DNA of 64,000 nt, from assembly GCA_027919835.1 (NCBI GenBank), contig JANVFP010000012.1:682001-746000 (forward strand). The letters are read 5' to 3'. Position numbers and translations under genes: made by a program. Origin of the DNA: Lentinula raphanica (taxonomy: Eukaryota; Basidiomycota; Agaricomycetes; Agaricales; Omphalotaceae). The number at the start of each line of letters is the position of its first letter. Positions within the stretch are counted from its first letter, which is position 1. The notes below the pieces were generated by a model. It made no database searches and was not told the origin of the DNA. It worked only from the letters and a program-made list of their open reading frames with translations. Of this stretch, positions 57,770 to 64,000 are shown in pieces.

Positions 57770-59840
57770 ATGGATGCTGCTTTTGGCGTTGGAGATGCGA
57801 GCCCCTCCGTGAGGACGACCAACAGGCCAACGAAGAAACCCCTGAAGGGCTGCTTAAAGTCCCCTCCAGTGACGCCAAATTCGCCAAGTCCAGGCTTTGC
57901 CTCTTTGGCTAGCTCTCGAGACGATACCTTCGCCTCTTTCGCACAAGCTTGTGCTGACCTACAAGCTTCAAGAGCCCAGCCATCAGAGTTGAATCTCTCT
58001 ATACCTGGTTCAACTTCGTCCAACTCTTCCTCTGGCTCGTCTTCACCACTCACCAATAGCTCTGGGACATCTTCACCAATGACCGATGGTAGTCTAACAC
58101 CAAGAACTCGAGCAAGAAAGAATGTTTCCTTTTGCGCCGAGGAAGATGGTTTAGAGGAGGTTTTCATCGCAGATGTCTGGGATAGAACACCCACTGAACC
58201 TGCAGGCCATCTGAGCTATCAGTGAGTGTATATTGTCCAGGAAGTATTTTCATTCTCAATTCATACATTGCAGAGATCTACTTGAACTCAAAGCAATCCA
58301 ACGAACTCTCCCTCGCGCTCAGCAATTGCCTGACCTCTACACGGGAAAACCTGCCCAACAGTATCTCCAACACGTCCCGATAAGTCTGTTACCTTTGACG
58401 GACCAAAGCAGTCCCTCCATCAGTCCGCTTTCTACTCCGCATCCAACACCGGCATCTACTCCCTCCGACAGTCCCATAGGGCAAGGCAGCCCTAATGGCA
58501 GTGCTGACCATTCCCCACCGCGATCTCCTATATGCAGTCCGTCCCAAAAACCTTCATCGGGTGCATGGCATTCACATACACCTTCCACTACGTCTCCTCT
58601 CTCAGCCTCTGCTTTAGCAGCTGCATTCGCCTCTAAGAATGCAGAAAAGCGGACATATCCTAACAATCCCATCCCATCGAACTTGGGTCCCAAGTTTGTC
58701 CCTCCGAGTAATCCGCACGTCACAGTTACGCCGGAAAGCACTCCCACACCACCCATATCATCCATCGAATCGCCTCCTACACCGAAATTTCCCGCTACAC
58801 CCGCCCTTAACCAAACCCCCTCGCCTAACCCGACCTCTCCCTATAACCCATTCTCACTTGCTCACCTATTACCTTCCAAAACTACAACACCCATGCGGAG
58901 AAAACCCAATTTTGCTTTTCTACCGCTTTTGGACACGCCACCAAGTTCCGGTGACAATACTCCCACTCCTACAATCTCTACTCCCACCGCGATGATTCCA
59001 GAACTCGACTTGGAACCCAAAGAAGCGAACGAAGCACCAGCACTGTCATTGCTTCCATCACCAGTCTTCCCTACTGAAATCAGTTCTTGTGACGAAGAAC
59101 CACCTTCAGCAGAAATGTCCTCTTCGTCTTCCTCGTCGTACACATCCGACTCTGAACGTGAGTCTAGCTCCGTCTATACAGATGGTTCTCCATTGTCAAG
59201 ATCTACGTCAATAACTTCAGTCTCGACCTCAGGTTCAGATATGTCCACCAAGGCCTCTGTACACACTGAAGAAACTGGTTTTGGAGCTCAAGGAATGTTC
59301 ATTCCCTGTTTGAAACGAGTGCACTGCCAGAAGCCGACAGGCTGTTCTAGAGACGACTATCCATTCGTTTTGAAGGATCCTAGGCTCCAGGCCGTGGCGT
59401 CCCCCGTACTTGCACCTCCGAGTCCGTTGAGTTTGGATGGAGTTGCGACCCGGTCTATAGATGTCGATCTTGCCGCAATCATGCAGGAACGCCTGGAACG
59501 TGTGGAACGAGAACAGTCTCAAGCTGAAGATGTGTTGGAGAATGCAAAGCCAATCACTCGTACTCCCTCGTCGTCGTCGTCGTCGTCTTCGCCTTCCTCC
59601 CCCACCTACCAAACGGATCGCACTCCCGTCAACGAGATTTCCACTACAGAGACTCTACAAAAACACACGGAGAAAACAGATTGGGAAGAAGTGGAACGAT
59701 TTAGAAGGGCAAGGCTAGGTAATAAATGGACTCCGCCGTCTAGTCGAGGGCCTAGTCGTACCTCGAGCCGCGCTCCATCCCGTGAGCGTAACGTGGTCGA
59801 AATCAATGGCGTAGAAATTGAACTAGACGGTGATGACTAG
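57770..59840 (+). CDS. Ser/Pro-rich protein with PP1-docking motif
   Basis: Two exons (57770-58221 and 58274-59840) give about 670 residues. The first exon carries KKPLKGCLKSPPVTPNSPSP and then the RVxF-like motif KNVSF (58118-58132) followed by acidic residues, a common way to dock protein phosphatase 1. After the intron comes DLLELKAIQRTLPRAQQLPD. The rest is a long disordered stretch of Ser, Pro and Thr with many SP/TP sites, likely phosphorylated. A small basic end (SRAPSRERNVVEINGVEIEL) closes it. The N-terminal block is conserved-looking in basidiomycetes, but no named protein is recognised. Confidence 0.7.
59568..59587 (+). repeat. (TCG)n microsatellite coding for polyserine
   Basis: Seven or so TCG/CGT-phase units in a row give a Ser run in the disordered part of the Ser/Pro-rich gene. 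It keeps frame. Confidence 0.8.
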
Positions 59841-60083
59841 ATGCTACTACACTCATGCATAGGCACCCGCGCGCATTTATTCTATGGGACCCTCTCTTCA
59901 CTGCTGTGAACAAACCTCATTCCATTGTGGCATTCCTCATATGTAATCTGTATTGTTAATTTAAGTAGCGAATTCCTTCTAATTGCATTATACATGGTCT
60001 TTTCTTTCGGTTTTCAGGAGCAAGGCAATGGTTAAGAATCATTCAGCGTGATTACTTAGAAGACTACATGAAAGGACAACACG

Positions 60084-62075
60084 TTATGTATTCGGATAAG
60101 TGCCCGTTGTATTACGAGCTGGATCGATCTCAGCCCAGGCTCCAGAATCCGGGTCAGAGTTTGGATATCCTGAAGGATGAGCATTTTGCGACGACGGATC
60201 TGTCAGTGGCAGACTACCGTAGGAGCCCCTCCCCATCTCCATCCCACTACCAGTCCCACCCATTCCAAACTGACGAGCGAACAAAGGGTTGATATGTGGC
60301 TGGACATATTGCTGCTGGAGATTATACGGGTTCCCATATTCAGCCATACCCTGATTTTGCGACTGGAATGACCACTGAATCATCGGGGAAACGGGGTTTT
60401 GCTGGTGAAACGATGGTTGAGAGTTCATCGTGCCCGTCATACCTCCGTTTCCACCAATGAACGAAGAGTTCGAGCCATGATGCCAAGCCTGTTCATAGTG
60501 AGAATTTGAACCGTTGTTGAAATTACCACCACCTCGACCACCTCGTCGATTTGAGCCTCCCCGAATGCTATTGTTGTTGCTTCGACCTCTACCACGATTC
60601 CGATGACTGTCACCTCCCCTGTTTGTTTCCCTGTTCGTGGAACGCCGTTGAGGCCTTAGTGCACTGGCATCGATACTCGTTGAGGTAGATGGTGTGCGGG
60701 AGGTGCTGCTGATTCTGCTCGAACTGGCTGATGAAACCTCAAACTCGTCCGCGTAGGGATCGTCATAAGGGATGGGCGCCGGCCGAGATATAGGCGTGTC
60801 ATAGTCCAGATCGTACGGACCTATCTCGTCGTATGCGTTATTGTTCATGAAGTAATCTTCGGTCACCATATCTGCATCACGCATCTGAGAAGGCGAAGGG
60901 GTAGACTGTCTCGATGAAACTGAGGAAACGGAAGAAGCACGTTTCGACAATCGTCTATAAACAGAAACAATGAGAATGGCATTATCGAAGAGAAGGGAGT
61001 CTGACTTTTGCTTGAGATTCCACTTGTGCTCGGCTTCAGCTTCGTCGTCAGAAAATTCCAACTCGTGTTCCGCAGGCTCTTCGTCATTCATGTTACTCGC
61101 GTCACTGCCTTTCATGGCTTGAACTTGCCGCATGAATACAAAGTTGCTTCGCTGAGGGACGTGATAAACTTGACGTGATATACGAACTTTCTCCAGATCC
61201 ATGGGATATCTCGTCGAGTTAAATTTGACTTGGTACATCGGTTGTGTTGTCGGACCAAAGGTTTCGAATATCTAAGTCAAGAGTGATCAGAGAATATAAG
61301 GTCAATCTTCGGATAGACGAGGACTTACATAGCCCAAAACTTTCCTGTCTTCGAAAACGAGTAACGTATCGGCGTCAAGGGCTCGATCAGATGCACCTCG
61401 AGCGAGCTCGGTTTGTAGACCTTCGATGATAACAACATTATCAATGATATTCATGATTCTTCCGACAAGTTCGAGTTGCTCTTCGGCGCCTACTGCTTCG
61501 ATATCCGGGACAGTGATATCTACATCCGCAACTTCGTTTTTTGTCTTGTAGTACGAGGCAGTTACGGCGGATGGTCCGGAATCCTCTTCGTCCATCATGC
61601 CCTCCTCTTCTTCTTCCTCAGCTTTGCGCAAGGGAGCTTTATCTTCCTCTAACTGAATCTCCTCCTCATCCGAAGAGTCTGAGCTCGAGTCCGAGTCTAA
61701 GCCAGAAGAAGAGTCAGAAGCTGATATTGCTCGAGGATCTCCCTGGGGACTACACGGTTCAATATCAGCAGTGCGCGAAAAGAGGTGAACACACGCAATC
61801 GACATACGCGTCTTCAGCTAATTCATGACTATACGAACTATGATGAGCAGCTCAAAACATTCCAACAAAAAACATACGCACTCTGAGGTAGATTTGCCAA
61901 CCAACTCTGCTTCGATTTCGTCCTCGCTGTCAGGCTCGCTTCCAGAGCTGTTGATATCATCTTCGGCAGACGAATTCTGTCTGGCTTGAGCAGTGGAAGT
62001 ATCAGTTGGCCCAACGAGACTCTGAATAAGAAGCAAGTCTTGCGCGATTCCAAGTGGGACTTTGAAAGAATTCAT
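60084..62075 (-). CDS. NAF1: H/ACA RNP assembly factor Naf1
   Basis: About four exons run from the ATG at 62075 to the stop at 60084. The acidic N-terminus (DSSSGLDSDSSSDSSDEEEI) leads to the Gar1-like core: VGRIMNIIDNVVIIEGLQTE, DADTLLVFEDRKVLGYIFET, and FGPTTQPMYQVKFNSTRYPM. The stretch KGSDASNMNDEEPAEHELEF and SDDEAEAEHK is a Naf1 hallmark. The C-terminus is Gly/Asn/Arg-rich, with RGG-like boxes, then Gln/Pro-rich. Naf1 chaperones Cbf5 during assembly of H/ACA snoRNPs and telomerase RNA, then is replaced by Gar1. The last intron (about 61008-60958) is 51 nt and in frame without a stop, so retaining it would also give a protein. Confidence 0.92.
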
Positions 62076-62194
62076 TGCTTTGAAAAAAACTTTCTTTGAA
62101 TTCGCTGAGTAAATTCCGGGCCGCCTTGCCGGTAAGCGCGAACAAAAAGTTCGGCGACGCGTCTTGGAGCTCGAAAACTTGGACTCGAACAACA

Positions 62195-63157
62195 ATGTTG
62201 AAATTCACCCAGCCTTTTCACTCTGGGAGTCGTGTCACACTGCACAGACTATATTCCTCTGCTCCGACCAAAAGCAGGGTACAACTCGTTGCAGAACTTC
62301 GAAAACTTTCCAATGCTCCCATCATAAAAGCTCGCCAGGCACTCGACGAAAGCAATGGAGATTTCAACGCGGCTCGTCAATGGCTAGAGGAAGACATGCG
62401 CAAATCTGGTGCCGCAAAAGCAGAGAAGATCAAGGACAGAGAGACTTCCGAGGGTCTCATAAGCATCTCTGTCCTTGAAGGAGGCATGGGTTCTCGCGTA
62501 GGAAGCGGTACCGGTCGTGTCCAAGCGGGTATCATAGAGCTCAACTGTGAATCCGATTTCGTCTCTCGAACAGAGGAATTTGCGCGTCTAGCGGATGAAA
62601 TCTCAGACCTCGTTGCTCGTTCGCGGGCGCAGGACCAAGATACATTTTCGCCGTTCACATTATTGCCGATTGAAGATCTCTTACACCTGTCACATAAATC
62701 CGGTACCGTCGGTTCTCTCATTACAGACCTAATTGCACGGATTGGAGAAAACATTTCTCTTCGCCGAGCTATGCTTCTCACATCACCTACCAACTCAAAC
62801 ACTACCTATCGTGCTGCTTCATACCTCCACCAAGGTCGTGTCGGCGCACTTGACCTTATATCATTACGGTCCCCACAACCTTCGTTATTCAAGGATGACT
62901 CGTTCATTGGTGACCTCGAAAAATTAGAGCGAGCTCTGGCTAGACAGACGGCTGGTTTCATGACGCTCGGGATTGACAAGAAGCGGTATCCTGAGGATGA
63001 GCCAGAGACGATATTGTATGAACAGCCGTTCATGATGCTAGGAGGAGAAAATGCTTCTATACCGGTTAGAAGAGTGTTGGATCAGTGGCAGGAGAAATGG
63101 GGTCTCGAGGAACTTGCTGTTGCTGATTTTGCAAGGTGGGAGGTAGGGAAAGACTGA
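62195..63157 (+). CDS. TSF1: Mitochondrial elongation factor Ts
   Basis: A single exon encodes about 320 residues. The ATG at 62195 was chosen; the frame is open upstream, but the next candidate is only a TTG. The N-terminus is a mitochondrial targeting peptide (MLKFTQPFHSGSRVTLHRLY). The EF-Ts block VQLVAELRKLSNAPIIKARQ, then ALDESNGDFNAARQWL, is the UBA-like helix pair. GIIELNCESDFVSRTEEFAR is the conserved core that touches EF-Tu. Later parts have an EF-Ts dimerisation-like region with some insertions. It would exchange GDP for GTP on mitochondrial EF-Tu. It is divergent from NAF1, with 119 bp between the starts. Confidence 0.92.
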   Translation: MLKFTQPFHSGSRVTLHRLYSSAPTKSRVQLVAELRKLSNAPIIKARQALDESNGDFNAARQWLEEDMRKSGAAKAEKIKDRETSEGLISISVLEGGMGSRVGSGTGRVQAGIIELNCESDFVSRTEEFARLADEISDLVARSRAQDQDTFSPFTLLPIEDLLHLSHKSGTVGSLITDLIARIGENISLRRAMLLTSPTNSNTTYRAASYLHQGRVGALDLISLRSPQPSLFKDDSFIGDLEKLERALARQTAGFMTLGIDKKRYPEDEPETILYEQPFMMLGGENASIPVRRVLDQWQEKWGLEELAVADFARWEVGKD

Positions 63158-63754
63158 AGCACCCAGATGTGCCTGTACCTTGTTTCTAGAACGAATAAAT
63201 CACAACCCCTCCCTCACCAGAATTTTGATCCCTCGTATGCAAGCAAGACGCGGTGACCTACAAAATTCTCAATATCAATCGGCAGGAGATTTTTCGGGTT
63301 CATCTATAGTAACGTCGACTCAGAGTTCTCTTCGAACAAATGGATTCTAGGTTTCTCCGTTATTCTTGTGAAGCCAGAGTGCACAAGGCTACTTGTTCGA
63401 GCAACAGGTATCTTCGTCGGTCGACGGTGAGCAATGTCATCATACAAATAACTTGAGGCCAGGAACCGCCATGCGGGTGACCGTGGACACAAGGAAGAAT
63501 CTCGGCGTTCAGATTGGTCTTTGATTGGGAAAATAAGTCTTTCTTCTACCACCACAAACTTTGGCCAAACTTCAAACCAATATTGTTCCTGCTAGCCACT
63601 CATAAGGCTTTCCATGTCGCCATGCTCTGAACCGTCATGGAAGGTTCGACCGGGAAATAATCGGGAGTTGAGAAGGCGGACCGTTCCGGACTAACTTTTT
63701 TCTATAAAGCTCGATAGCAACTCGCAAATCCAATCCCAGATCGACGATAACAGA
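63158..63754. other. Intergenic region, no gene seen
   Basis: This lies between EF-Ts and the last gene, both on the plus strand. A minus-strand frame at 63555-63304 has no family features. It should hold the EF-Ts 3' UTR and the lactonase promoter, whose TATA box is listed separately. Confidence 0.4.
63703..63709 (+). promoter_or_regulatory. TATA box candidate of the lactonase-like gene
   Basis: TATAAAG lies about 46-52 bp before the ATG at 63755, in a T-rich upstream stretch. Position and sequence fit a core promoter. Confidence 0.45.
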
Positions 63755-64000
63755 ATGGCGTTCACTATACTCGGCTCTTCGTACACCAACGATGTCTACA
63801 CGTACACCTTCGAGCACGATTCTCTGACTCTGAAGAGTTCTGTTGAAGTCGGTTATCATCCTTCATGGATCACCTTTCATCCCGAGGACAAGTCATTGGT
63901 TTTTGCTGGCTTGGAGCAGGAGGAAGGCGAGATTGTCGCTATCAAATACGATCCAGAATACAAAGGCACTAAAGTGGCTGAATCGTACAGCGGAGGAAAA
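63755..64000 (+). CDS. 6-phosphogluconolactonase-like beta-propeller protein, 3' partial
   Basis: The gene starts with MAFTILGSSYTNDVYTYTFE and runs off the window after about 82 residues. The repeat pattern (strand, then SSVEVGYHPSWITFHPEDKS, then LVFAGLEQEEGEIVAIKYD) fits the first blade of the seven-bladed lactonase / carboxy-muconate cyclase family, in which each blade has a 'hPswl..hp.....y...E' block. Family members in fungi hydrolyse 6-phosphogluconolactone or related lactones, or have unknown substrates. The rest of the gene lies outside, so the catalytic site cannot be judged. Confidence 0.75.
   Translation, partial: MAFTILGSSYTNDVYTYTFEHDSLTLKSSVEVGYHPSWITFHPEDKSLVFAGLEQEEGEIVAIKYDPEYKGTKVAESYSGGK

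Noticed and set aside
63304..63555. Small minus-strand gene before the lactonase
   Set aside because: No family features and no start context; it lies in a promoter region.

Overview
The window looks like nuclear DNA of a filamentous basidiomycete, probably an agaricomycete. The reasons are: about 50% GC, densely packed genes on both strands, many short GT-AG introns (mostly 48-65 nt), and several families typical of mushroom-forming fungi (an expanded Tet/JBP-like 2OG-Fe oxygenase family, DUF6533 seven-helix proteins, F-box proteins, a MULE with a SWIM finger). No rRNA, convincing tRNA, CRISPR or prokaryotic signal was seen. Gene models were built by eye from open frames, splice sites and family resemblance; nothing was aligned or searched.

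Layout. 1-10.4 kb: an SH3-like orphan, a multi-pass membrane protein, a complete MULE transposase gene, a convergent Tet/JBP-like dioxygenase gene and a polyproline orphan. 10.4-15.1 kb: a gene-poor block of about 4.7 kb. 15.1-18.8 kb: a head-to-head pair, an O-fucosyltransferase-like type II membrane protein and a GDP-fucose transporter, sharing a 325-bp promoter. 19.7-21.5 kb: a condensation/acetyltransferase-fold enzyme.

From 21.8 kb on the window is mostly conserved housekeeping genes: a TBC protein head-to-head with gamma-tubulin complex component 4, inorganic pyrophosphatase, the pore membrane nucleoporin Pom152, a degenerate RNase III plus dsRBD protein, a tail-anchored thioredoxin, an orphan, a DUF6533 seven-helix protein, Alg9, an F-box protein, CutC, a double-bromodomain Rsc4-like protein, a CCCH/coiled-coil protein, Pfa4 palmitoyltransferase, a probable mitochondrial protein, a PEHE-domain protein, a CASTOR-like ACT protein, a Ser/Pro-rich protein with a PP1-docking motif, Naf1, mitochondrial EF-Ts, and the start of a lactonase-fold protein.

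How genes may work together. The clearest physical and functional pairing is the fucose one: the transporter would bring GDP-fucose into the Golgi lumen and the neighbouring luminal transferase would use it. Several other head-to-head pairs have very short shared promoters (58 bp at 24.1 kb and 53.0 kb, 119 bp at 62.1 kb). The accessory features most worth a second look are the MULE/dioxygenase convergence, the pseudo-RNase III dsRBD protein, the TBC protein lacking both catalytic fingers, and a strong inverted repeat in the promoter at 57.6 kb.
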